Of a stretch of DNA of 64,000 bases, positions 21,518-33,195 are shown piece after piece; the stretch's first letter is position 1, and the number at the start of each line of letters is the position of its first letter. Position numbers and translations under genes: made by a program. Below the pieces are notes generated by a model. That model was not told where the DNA came from. It saw only the letters and a list, made by a program, of their open reading frames with translations, and made no database searches. The stretch spans positions 3,862,380 through 3,926,379 of the forward strand of contig NW_022098063.1 in the NCBI RefSeq assembly GCF_002288925.2. The letters are read 5' to 3'. Source of the stretch: Delphinapterus leucas (taxonomy: Eukaryota > Chordata > Mammalia > Artiodactyla > Monodontidae).

Positions 21518-23342
21518 TAAATCTGTTAGAGGACTTGACCAATTTTTCCTCTCTTCTCTTGAAAACATGATTTCTTTCCCCTACCCCTGCCTTCTTCCAA
21601 AGAAGAAAAGTGTTTCCTTTTCCCTAGAATGATTTCTGCCAGCCCTTCCCTGCATTCTTCTGCTTCTTCCCAACCTTGACTCCTGGCTGAGAATTGAGTA
21701 TTGTGTCATGCCAAGCAAGGTTCTCATCTTCCTCTGAAGGATACTCGAGCTGCTCTTGAACCGCACATAGTCCACTGACAAAACAGTCCACTTCTGTTTT
21801 AATGAGTTGAAATTGGAATGGAGCGTGACATTTCGATATCACTGCCAGGACAGTCTTATCAAATGTGGGCCTAAAACAGACTTTCTATTTTGTTTTTTTT
21901 CTAATTACTGAGTAGTATATGAAGCTGATCTCAGTGTGTGGAACAGGGTGTGAAGAGATCTGTTTCCACACATCTCTTCACTACTTCTGGCCCACATCTC
22001 AGCCTCTCTCTAGCCCTGAGCCTCAGCCCATCTCTGGGGCTCACCTCTTCATGGGTTGTACCCTATTCTTCCTCCCATCCCTGAGCTCCACCCTCTTTTC
22101 TGAGAGTCAACTACCGTTGACTCCCACTCCCATCTCTCAGCCTCGTTCTCTCTTACTTCCACCTTCCAACCATCCGGAGAGAAGGAGGGGGAAAGGCATG
22201 CCATGTTCCTTTAGAGACAACCACTGGAAAATGCACACACCTCTTTTCACATTCCACTGGCCACACTGTAGTTACATGACCACAGTTAGCAGCAAGGGTC
22301 TAAATTCTAATATCTGTGCACATTCTCTGCCACTACAAATTTATCTGGTTTACAGTGATTTTCAACACTATATTTTGTGTTTTTCCCTAGGATCTTACAC
22401 CATTTTTTTCCTGCTCATCAAAGATACGTGGCCACTGCAGAAAATTGGGAAAGTACATAATGCTGCTAAGAGGCAGTAAAAACATGAGCCACAATCCTGG
22501 CACCCAGGAGGAGCATTTATTCATATTTTGGCATGTTTCCTTCCAGGACTTTCTTTCTACATTCCTTTTCTTTACCTAGCTCAGGCTAAATTGTAAATGC
22601 AGTTTTGTATTTCTCTTGTTTTTTCATTTATTAGTAATTGTAGCATCTAACTGGGTAGGGTTTTCACCTAAAAGAAGTGTCCCTAGTAACTGAGAGAGGG
22701 AGACAGTGACTCTGTCCTCAGAGTCCAGAGAAGGGAAATGGAGGTTAAAGAACTTTGGTCAGGAAGCCCAAGATGGCAGCCGCCTGTTCTCATTGCAATG
22801 CAGACAAGCTGGTAGGGGCTGTGCCCTGGGGAAGTGAACACCAGAGGACCTTGAGCCAAAAACATGTAGGCTAAGATGGAAAGAATGATGGCCTATGAGT
22901 TCTGCACATGAACAGCGTTCAGGGGACTTGTTCACGAACCCCAGGTGTCTGTACGAGGAAGACTGAGCCTGAGAGTGGACACGGACATCATCACATGGTC
23001 AGGTCACCAGGTATCAGTTCACCCCCAGTTTCCTTTTCTGATGGGAACACGGCATTGGGGCAGTTAGAGGTCTCAGCCCTGATGAGACCTCCCAGTTTCC
23101 TGATGATTCCAACAAGGGTAGAGTATGGGCAGGCCATAGTAGGAGAAAGATATTCTCATATTCAAAAATGGAGGGAGCATTGCCATGCAGTAGATATGGT
23201 TGTGATTCACATGTCCCTCCAGCAGCAGGTATCTGGGGGCTACCACAGAGAAGACCAATCACAAACAGGGCAGGGCTTCGATGGAAAGAATGCATCATAC
23301 TGGGGCCTTCCATAATACCAGTGAGTACAACTTAATCCTCTT
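21518..23342. other. No gene recognised; unique DNA, one old L1M-like patch
   Basis: 22438-22570 resembles an ancient L1M 3' segment ('ggcatgtttccttccagg'). The window's longest open frame (186 codons, 21919-22479, plus) starts in pyrimidine-rich, Ser/Pro/Leu-rich sequence and ends in this patch. It shows no domain and is probably chance. 22683-23315 has overlapping frames on both strands and no match. Confidence 0.45.
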
Positions 23343-23358
23343 CCAGTACAAGTCTGTT

Positions 23359-23570
23359 CTGTTTTTGTTTTTTATTTATTTATTTTGGTTGTGCCGGGTC
23401 TTAGTTGTGGCAGGTGGGCTCCTTAGTTGTGGCTTGCAGGCTCCTTAGTTGTGGCATGCAAACACTTAGTTGCAGCATGTATATGAGATCTAGTTCCCCA
23501 ACCAGGGATCGAACCTGCGTCCCCTGCACTGGAAGGCAGATTCTCAACCACTGCACCACCAGGGAAGTCC
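23359..23570 (-). mobile_element. CHR-type SINE
   Basis: Antisense, with 'gttgtgccgggtcttagttgtgg' and 'accaccagggaagtcc'. TSD 'ccagtacaagtctgtt' at 23343-23358 and 23571-23586 is perfect over 16 bp. Confidence 0.95.
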
Positions 23571-23789
23571 CCAGTACAAGTCTGTTTAAAGGATAGTGAT
23601 AAAATACTTAGAAAGGCACAACTGAAAGTCTCTTGGATGGATATTCTCAATCTTTTTTGACCTCAATCAACCCAGTTCAGATAAAAGAGTCCATTGTCTA
23701 CTTAGAACAATCTCCCCCTGGGAAAAGAATTTGGGGATTACAAAGAATTAGGAGAAGGCTACAGATGTAAAGAATCTTAGGGTGGACAC

Positions 23790-24050
23790 AGGGAGGGAAG
23801 GGGAGGTGGGAATTGGGAGATTAGAACTGATATACATACACTACCATGCATAAAATAGATAGCTAGTGGGAACTTGCTGTATAGCACAGGGAGCTCAGCT
23901 CAGTGCTCTGTGATGACCTAGATGTGTGGGATAGGGGGTGGTGGGAGGGAGGTCCGAGAGAGGGGATATATGTATACATATAGCTGATTCACTTCATTGT
24001 ACAGGAGAAACTAACACACCATTGTACAGCAATTATACTCCAATAAAAAA
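23790..24050 (+). mobile_element. 5'-truncated L1 3' UTR
   Basis: 'actgatatacatacactaccatgcataaaatag', 'cttgctgtatagcacaggg' and the end 'accattgtacagcaattatactccaataaaa'. The AATAAA signal is retained. Confidence 0.88.
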
Positions 24051-24158
24051 AACGAGAGGGCCAAAATTATAATTTATATGGTCTTACTGCAGTAATTGGA
24101 GAAGAAAAATGAAATCAACAGAAATAAAACCTGTCAGTAATTCTACAAATATATTATT

Positions 24159-24711
24159 TTTTTAATTAATTAATTTGTGGTTTTTTTGGCTGCCTTGGGT
24201 CTTCGTTGCTGCACATGGGCTTTGTCTAGTTGCGGCGAGCGCGGGCTACTCTTCATTGCGGTGTGCGGGCTTCTCATTGCTATGGCTTCTCTTGTTGCGG
24301 AGCACAGGCTATAGGCTCGCAGGCTTCAGTAGTTGTGACTCGCGGGCTCTAGAGCGCAGGCTCAGTAGTTATGGCACACGGGCTTAGTTGCTCCACAGCA
24401 CGTGGGATCTGCCCGGACCAGGGCTCGAACCTGCGTCCCCTGCATTGGCAGGCAGATTCTTTTTTTTTTTTTTTTTTTTGCAGTACGCAGGCCTCTTACT
24501 GTTGTGGCCTCTCCCATTGCGGAGCACAGGCTCCAGACGCGCAGAATCAGCGGCCACGGCGCACGGGCCCAGCCGCTCCGCAGCATGTGGGATCTTCCCA
24601 GACCGGGGCACGAACCCGTGTCCCCTGCATCGGCAGGCGGACTCTCAACCACTGCGCCACCAGGGAAGCCCAGCAGGCAGATTCTTAACCAGTGTGCCAC
24701 CAGGGAAGTCC
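24159..24711 (-). mobile_element. CHR-1-like SINE, interrupted by CHR-2
   Basis: Antisense. Body is 24159-24461 and head remnant 24687-24711. Outer TSD 'ctacaaatatattatt' (24143-24158) against 'ctacaaatgtattatt' (24712-24727), 15 of 16. Confidence 0.95.
24462..24672 (-). mobile_element. CHR-2-type SINE nested in CHR-1
   Basis: Inserted into the tRNA-like head of the older SINE, same orientation. TSD 'gcaggcagattctt' at 24448-24461 and 24673-24686 is perfect. This dates CHR-2 after CHR-1 at this site. Confidence 0.97.
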
Positions 24712-24727
24712 CTACAAATGTATTATT

Positions 24728-25469
24728 AATATAAACCTTACAAATTAATTGAAATCTTTGGCCCACGTACAGTTAAATGTGTCTCATGTAAAAGTTGTGG
24801 CAGTTCCAACTTTGTATGTGTGCAAATCTTTGCGGTTAAAAAAAAAATCTGTTAAACTTTCAGCTTTATTTTATATTACCAGATAATGTGGGCAATAGAC
24901 ACCCTCGTCCTACACTTCATTCCTCCTTCCACCCCTGACCCCCATCTGAGTCTCTGACTCTTGCCCACCTGTTTCTAGATTCCACTTCTATTCCTGAGCT
25001 GCAGCCTAGTCTTGAGCCCCAAGTTAATAACTTGATAACTTTTAAAAAGTGAAAGTAGAGTCTTTCTGCATCGTGAACCAGGAATAAATGTAAAGTATCA
25101 CGCACTTGTGCAAACAGCTGCTTGCTAGCCCCAGTTCTGCATTACTTAATGTAAGATCAACAGTAAACTTTGGGCCAAATAATTCAGACATTGTGGTAAT
25201 AGAGAACCCACGTTAGAAGTTGAAAAGATTTACCCTGAAATATTAAACATGTGGCACTGGCAAGAGAGCTAAGGCAAAGGGGGAAACTGATAACTCAGCC
25301 ACATGGTGTCAAGGGAATTAGGGTGCTTTTATGTGCCCTAGCCTGAACAGCTTGTAGCCTTGGGAATCTCTCATACATGGGCACTAATTCAGTATAGTGT
25401 GGTCTCAAATCAATAAATACTTTATGACTCAAAGCAAATACTTTACAGTACTTGATAATGTTTATTCTT
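24728..25469. other. No gene seen; unique DNA
   Basis: Nothing recognised; AT-rich with no long open frame. Confidence 0.5.
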
Positions 25470-25835
25470 GTACACCAATATGTCAGTTCAGATCCCCTGG
25501 GAAACAGATGCCAGATGGAATTAGAAATTCAAGAGACTCATTGAGGAAAATGCCTGTGACGGATTAAAGGGAGAGGGGGTTGGAGTGTGCAGGGAGAGGC
25601 TACCAACTGTGATGCTGGTCCAACATCTGTGAAAGGAGAGGGGGAAGGAAGATTGGGTGGGAGAGCCTCAGAAACTGCAGCACAGCTCTGAGAAAGCCAG
25701 TCAACCCTGGAGTAAAGGTTGCCCATAGGATGAGTCCTGCATCAGCCAGAAATGGACTGTGTCTAGGACCCTCACCATGCTCAGTCACTGGCTGGGTGCA
25801 GCCTGGGCAGAGGCTCCAGCATGGACAGTTAACTA
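25470..25835 (-). mobile_element. 3' LTR of ERV-L (MLT2-like)
   Basis: 'cagatcccctgggaaacagatg', 'caactgtgatgctggtcc' and 'ggatgagtcctgcatcagccagaaatgg' are characteristic of mammalian ERV-L LTRs of the MLT2 kind, read here from the plus strand. Confidence 0.7.
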
Positions 25836-25989
25836 CACTCATTGCTGCAGGTTCTCTTGAAGGGAGATCTGAGCAGTGCACCCCCATGGCTTCCCCAATC
25901 CACCCCTTGTGCTGCACAGATCCTTTGCTCCAAATATTTGAGAAACTGTGGGCCTCTCTTCCTGAGGGAAAGTCTTGATGACTTATCTG

Positions 25990-28880
25990 GTGTTGTGACC
26001 CAAATTCCCATTCCTGCAGGGACTGAGCCCTTGTACCCATTTCAGTCTGGGGTTGCTGCACATGTCTGTTCACTGTTTCAGCTGGGCAAGGGCTATCAAG
26101 AAGAATCTAGTTGGATTATCTGATTTGTATGTTACTCTGCCCTGCTCTCATGTGCAAGCATGAGATGAGCAATCCTGTCTCATGGTCCTGCTGGTCAGGG
26201 TCAATTATCCCTGCCATGATGGTAACTCTTTTCACCTGCTGATGTATGGGTCCAAGGAATCCAAAGTGTCCTGGAAGGGACTTCCCTGGTGGCGTAGTGA
26301 CTAAGAATCTACCTGCCAATGCAGGAGACATGGGTTCGAGCCCTGGTCCGGGAAGACCCCACATCTTAGTTGCCGCGGAGCAACTAAGCCCATGCACCAC
26401 AGCTACTGAGCCTGCACGCTAGAGCCCGTGAGCCACAACTACTGAGTCTGCGAGCCACAACTACTGAAACCCGCGTGCTTAGAGGCCATGCTCCACAACA
26501 AGTGAAGCCACCGCAATGAGAAGCCCACATACTGCAACGAAGAGTAGCCCCTGCTCGCCACAACTAGAGAAAGACGGCATGCAGCAACAAAGACCTGACG
26601 CAGCCAAAAATAAATAAATAAATAAATTTACAAAGTGCCCTGGCAGTAGCCATAGCATGTATTATAGTTCAATAGGACCCTTGCTGTGTCCCCTGGCAAG
26701 AGTGTGCCCCTTTGGATACTGGGACTGCAACTGTGTGAGCCCAGAGTTGCCCAGAAAGCACAAAGTCCCTCAGTGGGTCACTGGGTTTGATGGTTAAGTG
26801 AGGCCCCTTCTGTTTCCACCCCTTAGGTCTCAGTTGCTTATGTTTCCTTTAAGGGACACGTCACTGTATAAAGTTCTCTGATTTAGTGTCTATACTGCAT
26901 CCCAAAGGAAGGCACCCCATTTTTGCAGATTATTGTCTCCAAGATGGCACCTCAGTTGTACCTTCAGAAGGCCACCAATGGAAGGCCACTGTTTTGTGTG
27001 GTGCTGTAAATGATATAATGAGTGGACCCCATGGTCATGGGGCCACCCCCATACCTCCTCTGTTGTGAAATGGATCCCCTGGTTGGATGCTGTGTTGTGT
27101 GGGATTTTATGCCTGTGAATCAGGCATTCTGTAAGTTCTTACACAGTGGTGTTGGCTGAGGCTATGTGGGCAAGAAAAACAAACCCATTCTCCAAATAGT
27201 TCTCTTTCCCTGTGAAGATGAACCACTGGCTCTTGCAGCATGGAAGGGGCCCAGCATAGTTTACTTGCCATAAAATAATGGGTTGGTCTCCTCAAAGAAT
27301 AATGCCACTTGGGAAATTCAGGTTGGTCTCTGTTGCTGGCAGGTTGGACCTTCCAAGGTGTCAATAGCCAAATCAGCCTTGGTGATGGGCATATATGCTG
27401 TTGAGTTCATACGTAGCCTTTATCTTTACCATTTTGGCCACTCCATTCATGTGCATACTGTGATAAAGGCTAACTAATGTCCTCTGGCCAAGTCCTTGTG
27501 TCTAGTTGGTTGTTGAGGATTTCTTTCATGAGTGGTTTCTAATGGACATTAACATGTGATCCAAAAATCTTCACAATTCATGCCCACTCTATCAAATTGC
27601 TGTTATCCCAGACCTCCTTGCCTCTAGTACAGTTTTTTTATTTTCCTCCAGGCCCCTATTCAGTTGGCTGGGCCATTGGAACCTGCCAAGGAATCTATAT
27701 ATTTTCTCACCTTGGGCTACTTTTTCTTCCACACAAAGTCAATGACCAGGTGCACTGCTCCCAGCTCTGCTTATTGGGAAGATTTTTATCTCCACTGTCT
27801 TTCAAGGCCAACCCTGAATTTGGCTATAATGCAATTGCTGTCCACTTTCAGCTTGCATTCACGTATCAAGCCAACTCACCCCCAAACTTGGCTTTTCTTC
27901 CTTCTTCATCTGGTTGTATGAGATTCCTGCATAGGTGGCCATATGAGTGGGCTGAAGGAGGGGCACTGGTGTAAAGATGGTGGGCACATGGTGTCTGGGT
28001 TACCTGCCCATGCTGCTTGCTCATGCCTTCTATTCCTACTTGGCCTCAATCCCAGACATTCCATTTCCATTTTACTGTGGACTGCTGCTGGGCCTGTTCC
28101 ACTCTATGACTTGGTGAGTCTAACAAAACCCACCCCATAATGGGCAATTCTGAATGAACAGTCACTTGGTGCCCTGTGGTCAAGTATTTCGGCTCTAACA
28201 GGGCCCAGTAACATGCTAGGAGCTATTTCTCAAAAGGCATATAATTCTCCACTGCAAGTGGCACGGCCTTGCTCCAGAACCCCAAGGACTTGCGTTGTGA
28301 TTCTCTTACCAGGGCTTGCCACACTGCAACATTTTCCATCCCTGACATCATCAACACCATAGGGTCTCCTGAATCACATGGCCCAAGCAGCAGATCTGTT
28401 TGCACTGCAGCCTAGATTCGCTGCAGAGCTCATTCCTACTCAGGGCACCACTCAGAGTTGGCAGCCTTCCATATCACTCTGTATATGGGCTAGAGAAGTA
28501 TTTCTAGATGGGTAATGTGTTGCCTTCAGAATCCAAAATGGCTCACCAAGCACTTTGCTTCCATCTTTGAAGTAGGAAATGCAAGATTCAGAAATTTGTC
28601 TTTTACTTCTGAGAGGATGTCTTGGCAAACCCCTGACTACTGGACTTCTAAAAAATTTACTCAGGTAGTAGGCTTCTGTGTCTCCTAAAGCTTATCTTCC
28701 ACCCTGTGGAGCACAGCTGTCTTACTAAGGCCTCTAGCATATTCGTCACCCCTTCTTGCTCAACCTGTACATTCAGCATGATGTCATTGATGTAACGGAT
28801 CAGTGTAATGTTCTGTGAGATGGCTAGAAAGCCCAGATCACTTTAGACAGTGTTATGACTGAAGGCAGAGGAGTTTTAAC
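25990..28880 (-). pseudogene. ERV-L pol remnant: RT, RNase H, integrase, dUTPase
   Basis: The RT active site reads Y-I-N-D (codons at 28794-28783) where YIDD is expected. 28223-28405 encodes a segment with DSGDPMVLMMSG and LGFWSKAVPL, typical of the RT/RNase H connection of ERV-L. Integrase-like sequence follows at about 27.6-26.65 kb in scattered frames. 26116-26290 carries TIMAGIIDPDQQD, resembling the dUTPase that ERV-L encodes after integrase. Not functional; the catalytic Asp change alone should abolish RT. Confidence 0.75.
26275..26631 (+). mobile_element. CHR-1-like SINE in ERV-L
   Basis: Full-length copy ending in (AAAT)n. TSD 'caaagtgtcctgg' (26262-26274) and 'caaagtgccctgg' (26632-26644), 12 of 13. 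It lies within the dUTPase/integrase boundary of the provirus. Confidence 0.95.
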
Positions 28881-28899
28881 AGAGCCGTGGGGCAAAACT

Positions 28900-29050
28900 G
28901 TAAAGGAATACTCTTGTCAGCTGGGGAGTCTTATGTCAGGCAGAAATGGCCCGCTTCTAGTACCTCCACCTCCCCTGCTCAGCTCAGCCATTGGCTGAGA
29001 GGGTGCTGGGGGCGTGGCCTCGGGTGGATGAGGCTGAGTACCCTGAAGGT
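28900..29050 (-). mobile_element. 5' LTR remnant of ERV-L
   Basis: 'gtcaggcagaaatggcccgc' and 'gctcagccattggctgag' align by eye with 'tcagccagaaatggactg' and 'ctcagtcactggctggg' of the LTR at 25.7 kb. Only part of the LTR survives. Confidence 0.6.
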
Positions 29051-29603
29051 GTGGCCACTGGAGGCTGTCCTCTCACTCCACTCCTTGCACCGTCAGAAAG
29101 GCACCACTCCATGGTTGCCATAGTATGTTTACAAAGGGTGATGTTTACTCTTTTCCAGTGTTTTCCTGCATTTTCTAAATTTCCTAAAGTGGACATGTAT
29201 GAACTCTAAAATCAGAAGAAAGACAAAACGAAACATATGCACAATCGTATGTCTGGTTTTTCAGAGCCATACTGTTTCACAGTAAGATGTCTATTATAAC
29301 ATGGTTTTGAACAAGCCTCTGGCCAGTAAATCATAAAATGATTTAATACCATTTTAATCTTGTTTACTGTTTTTAATGCTGTGACTTTGGAGAGGTTTTT
29401 AGTGTTTTGCCTTCTTTTTTTTCCTGACTGTTGAAATATCTTAATTTTAGAAAATGTGGAAAATTACATAACTTAGTAAAGAAATGATTAGAAATAATAT
29501 CCCAAATCTTAACATCCTTGGACAAATTGTGCTAGTGTTCTAGCATATTTTTTTTTAGGCTTTTCTCTTATTTTTCCCCCCCCTTTAAAAAGCTGTCATC
29601 AAA
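29051..29603. other. No gene seen; old L1M-like patches
   Basis: 29120-29225 ends 'catgtatgaactctaaaatcagaagaaag' like an old L1M 3' end. 29440-29530 also looks L1M-derived. Otherwise unique. Confidence 0.45.
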
Positions 29604-29616
29604 ATATGCCATTTTT

Positions 29617-29806
29617 GGGGCTTCCCTGGTGGCGCAGTGGTTGGGAGTCCACCTGCCGATGCAGGGGACACGGGTTCGTGCCCTGGTCCGGGAGGATCCC
29701 ACATGCCACGGAGCGGCTGGGCCCGTGAGCCACGGCCGCTGAGCCTGCGCATCCGGAGCCTGTGCTCCGCAACGGGAGAGGCCACAGCAGTGAGAGGCCC
29801 ACGTAC

Positions 29807-29834
<28 letters not shown>
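29617..29834 (+). mobile_element. CHR-2-type SINE with AT-expanded tail
   Basis: Complete copy whose A tail has become (AT)n at about 29815-29838. TSD 'atatgccattttt' at 29604-29616 and 29835-29847 is perfect. Confidence 0.96.
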
Positions 29835-29837
<3 letters not shown>

Positions 29838-29847
29838 TGCCATTTTT

Positions 29848-30282
29848 TGCATAATTTTTTCCTCTTCAACCTATTTCAACTAACAGTATAGTTTTACCCT
29901 TAAAAAAGTGTTACTCACGTACCGAAAAGAAAATGGATGTAGGCCTGGGTGTTATAGGGACGGGATTACCTCCACTTCAGAGGTGCAGAAGGACATGGTG
30001 ATGGAAGGGTGGCTGTCCTGCATGAAGCAGGACATGTCAGGACCTACAGCAGTGCAGCCACTGAGATGGCAGGCTTCTGTTCAGGGCAGTGACTGGCAGC
30101 AAGTGAAATGGTAAAATGCTGAATTCCTAATGAAGAAAGCAAAATCAGGGCCCATAGGGAGTAAAACCCTTCACATTTGTACCATGGTCATACTCACTGT
30201 GGTGGGTGGAGTGCATATATATACACACACACATATACATATATACACATATATAAATAAATTATATATTATATATGTAAAT

Positions 30283-30316
<34 letters not shown>

Positions 30317-30734
30317 GATAAAATTTATGATGGGTGTTTTAAAACTAGTTCTGTGTCCAGAGTGAACTGCATGGAGACAGTCATGCCCTAGGGCCAGGAT
30401 CATACCAAGTTGTTGGATTACTAAACTTAATTTCATTCCCCAGATTCATCATGTGGTAAGGGGCAAGGCAGCAGAAAGGGAGGGCAATCCAATTTTCTAG
30501 CGGCTCTCAGTGCAGGATTGGATACTCCTGGGCTTCTCATGAGAGGTTGGCCTACCGAGAAGAATGAAAAGCTTTTCTCATGATGCTAAGGTTGGAAGAA
30601 TTAAGAGCTGTGTCCTTATTTTTTAAATCCCAAAGCAGAGAAGGTGGTCATATAAGCTAAAATCAAAGCGTCTTTACTGTGCCTTTCAAAAAGTCTTCAA
30701 GTATGGGAGTTACACATTAAACAAGTTTGGCCTT
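29848..30734. other. No gene seen; unique DNA with a microsatellite
   Basis: Unique sequence either side of the AT/AC tract at 30217-30316. No open frame of note. Confidence 0.5.
30217..30316. repeat. (AT)n/(AC)n compound microsatellite
   Basis: Mixed 'atatacacacac' and long 'tatatata' runs. Confidence 0.9.
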
Positions 30735-30835
30735 GTGTTAATAATTGGTGAACCAAATGATAGGAACATTGCAGTTTCTCCCTGCTTTTGTATGTTTGAC
30801 AATTTCCATAATAATAAAAATTTTCAAAACAAAAA
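30735..30835 (+). mobile_element. Ancient L1M 3' end
   Basis: 'ttaataattggtgaacc', 'tgtatgtttgacaatttccataataataaaaa' is the usual end of older L1M families, with the poly(A) signal region kept. Confidence 0.7.
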
Positions 30836-31544
30836 AACCTCTTTGTAACAACTTTAATGATTTTATAACATTAACTCATAGAAGCATCATGAAATCTTTG
30901 CCCATCTTGTTCACCAATTTATCTCCATTGCCTACAACAGTCATGCCACATTAAGGTCTCATTTAATTAATGAATTAATTGGTATATATTAATTTGCTTA
31001 AATATAGAAAGTCTTTTAAATAAATTACAACTTCTCAGTGTATGGCTAAACTTCAGGATTGAGCCATATTCTTAACCTAATTGAGAGTGGAAAGTAAAAT
31101 ATTTCTACTGCATTTATAATTACTTCTTCTCTATAGGAAATCCTAGTGTAGCAGTGCCAGAATGACAAAACAGTAAGAAGGGAGGGCTGAGGTGGAGAGG
31201 TTGGGGACAAAATAACAGAGAATAATATGTACACAAGAAATAAACTTCAGAAGCACTGGGCTCTTGTCTTTTATCATATTCATCTTCTGCCTTCATTTTA
31301 TACAGAGAATATCACCAGAATATTTTGTGCACATATACTACCTTTAATTTCCCACAATATCTCATGTCCTCCAAAAGGATGCTGCTCCCCAGCCATAATT
31401 CCCTGGAACGTTTGTGGTTCCCATGGATTAAGGCTCAAAGGTAATATTAGATTACTCTGGAATTCTTAATTATTATAGTTTCTAGGGGAAGGAAACATTT
31501 AAACACCCTTTGTGATGTTCCTTTGCTAAAGAAGCATTCTCCTA
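30836..31544. other. No gene seen; unique DNA
   Basis: Nothing recognised; an 80-codon plus frame (31227-31469) has no match. Confidence 0.5.
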
Positions 31545-31775
31545 GTATAAATAATAGTAATAGTTTTTATTTGCTAAGTATCTACCAATGTGAAAAGCCC
31601 TTCACAAAAGGCACCTTATTTAACCCTCACAGCAACCCCATAAAAAAAATACTGACCCATTTAAAGATGAGGAAACTGAGATTCAAAAAAGTTAATCAAC
31701 TTGCCTAAGACCACACAACTGGAAAATGGTATAATCAAGTTTGACTCTAAAACATACACTCTTAACTACATATGA
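31545..31775 (-). mobile_element. MIR SINE
   Basis: 'ttatttaaccctcacagcaacccc', 'gatgaggaaactgagattc', 'acttgcctaagaccacacaactgg' give a near-full antisense MIR. Confidence 0.9.
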
Positions 31776-31949
31776 AGGGATATCCCCATTAGGAACCCAA
31801 TTAATACAAAAACAACTTTTCCTTAAATTATTTGTAAAGTCAAATAGAAACTATGGCATTTCTGAGTATACTATCAGAATTAATTAACTTTATGTTTTAT
31901 ATCTTACTCTGGGGATATTAATAAAATGGAGCAATAATAGTATTTTCAG

Positions 31950-32871
31950 CAAATTGTTGTGGAACAACTGGACATCCATATGCAAAAAAAAAAAAAGCTA
32001 GACACAGAACTCATACCCTTCACAAAAATTAACTCAAAATGGGTCATAGACCTAAATGTTAAAACGCAAAACTTTAAAACTCCTAGAAGAAAATATAGGA
32101 GAAAACTCAGATGACTTTGGGTATGGTAATGACTTTTTAGATACAACACGAAAAGCATGATTCTTGAAAGGAATAATAAGTTGAATTTCATTAAAATTAA
32201 AAACTTATGCTCTGTGAAAGATAATGTCAAGAGAATGAGAAGACAAGCCATGGATTGGGAGAAAATATTTGCAAAAGACACATGTGATAAAGGACTATCA
32301 TCCAAAATATACAAAGAATTCTTAAAACTCAATAATAAGAAAACAAACAACTTGATTAAAAAAGGGACCTAAGTCCTCAAAAGACACCTCAACAGAAAAG
32401 ATACACAGATGGCAAATAAACATATGAAAATATACTCCACATCATAGATCATCAGGGAAATACAAATTAAAACAGTGAATTGTTTTAATACTGCACACCT
32501 ATTAGAATGGCCAAAATCCAAAACACTGACAAGATTAAATGCTGGCAAGGATGTGGAACGACAGGAATTCTCGTCCATTGCTGAGGGGAATGAAAATGGT
32601 ACAGCTACTTCAGGAAACAGTTTGGCAATTTCTTACAAAACTAAATATACTCTTACCATATTATCCTGAAATCATGCTCCTTGGTGTTTACCCAAAGGAG
32701 CTGAAATATTATGTCCACACAGAAGCCTGAACATGGATGTTTATAGCAGCTTTATTCACAATTGCCAAAACTTGGAAGGAACCAAGTTGTCCTTCAGTAG
32801 ATGAATGGACAAATAAACTTGGTACATCCAGACAATGGAATATTATGCAGCATTAAAAAGAAATGAGCTTG
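31950..32871 (+). mobile_element. L1M, left part (split element)
   Basis: Sense ORF2 C-terminal region ('aaaaattaactcaaaatggg', 'gagaaaatatttgcaaaagac', 'ctggcaaggatgtgg'), with broken frames. It stops at 'agaaatgagcttg' (32859-32871). The same element resumes at 36054 with 'agatatgagcttg', so the 3.2 kb between is a later insertion. Confidence 0.85.
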
Positions 32872-32873
32872 GG

Positions 32874-33184
32874 ACTTCCCTGGTGGTGCAGTGGTTAAGA
32901 ATCCGCCTGTCAATGCAGGTGACACGGGTTCGAGCCCTGGTCTGGGAAGATCCCACATGTCGCAGAGCAACTAAGCCCGTGTGCCACAACTACTGAGCCC
33001 ACATGCTGCAACTACCGAAGCCCATGTGCCTAGAGCCCCTGCTCTGCAACAAGAGAAGCCACTACAATGAGAAGCCCGTACACCACAACGAAGAGTAGCC
33101 CCCACTCGCCTCAACTAGAGAAATGCTGTGTGCAGCAATGAAGACCCAATGCAGCCAAAAATAAATTAAAAAAAGAAAAGAAAA
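32874..33184 (+). mobile_element. CHR-1-like SINE
   Basis: Complete copy with perfect 13-bp TSD 'aaatgagcttggg' (32861-32873, 33185-33197). It inserted at the boundary between L1 and LYRM2 retrocopy, and so carries two bases of the retrocopy (gg) in its TSD. Confidence 0.95.
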
Positions 33185-33195
33185 AAATGAGCTTG

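Larger units (their letters stand above)
25470..29050 (-). mobile_element. ERV-L (class III) provirus remnant without gag
   Basis: Minus-strand order from right: LTR remnant (28900-29050), pol from the RT active site onward (28880-26100), then the other LTR (25835-25470). Both LTRs share 'gagtc..atgtcaggcagaaatgg'-like sequence in the same orientation. Gag, protease and the start of RT are missing, because RT follows the 5' LTR remnant within about 100 bp. There is no env, as expected of ERV-L. Frames are broken by many stops and indels. A CHR-1 SINE is inserted at 26275-26631. Confidence 0.75.

Noticed and set aside
23359..24711. CRISPR-like or tandem array from repeated SINE phrases
   Set aside because: Repeats are dispersed, differ in orientation and have SINE structure with TSDs; this is animal DNA.
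25600..26123. 157-codon minus and overlapping plus frames as a gene
   Set aside because: They fall in the ERV-L LTR and its flank, which is non-coding LTR sequence.
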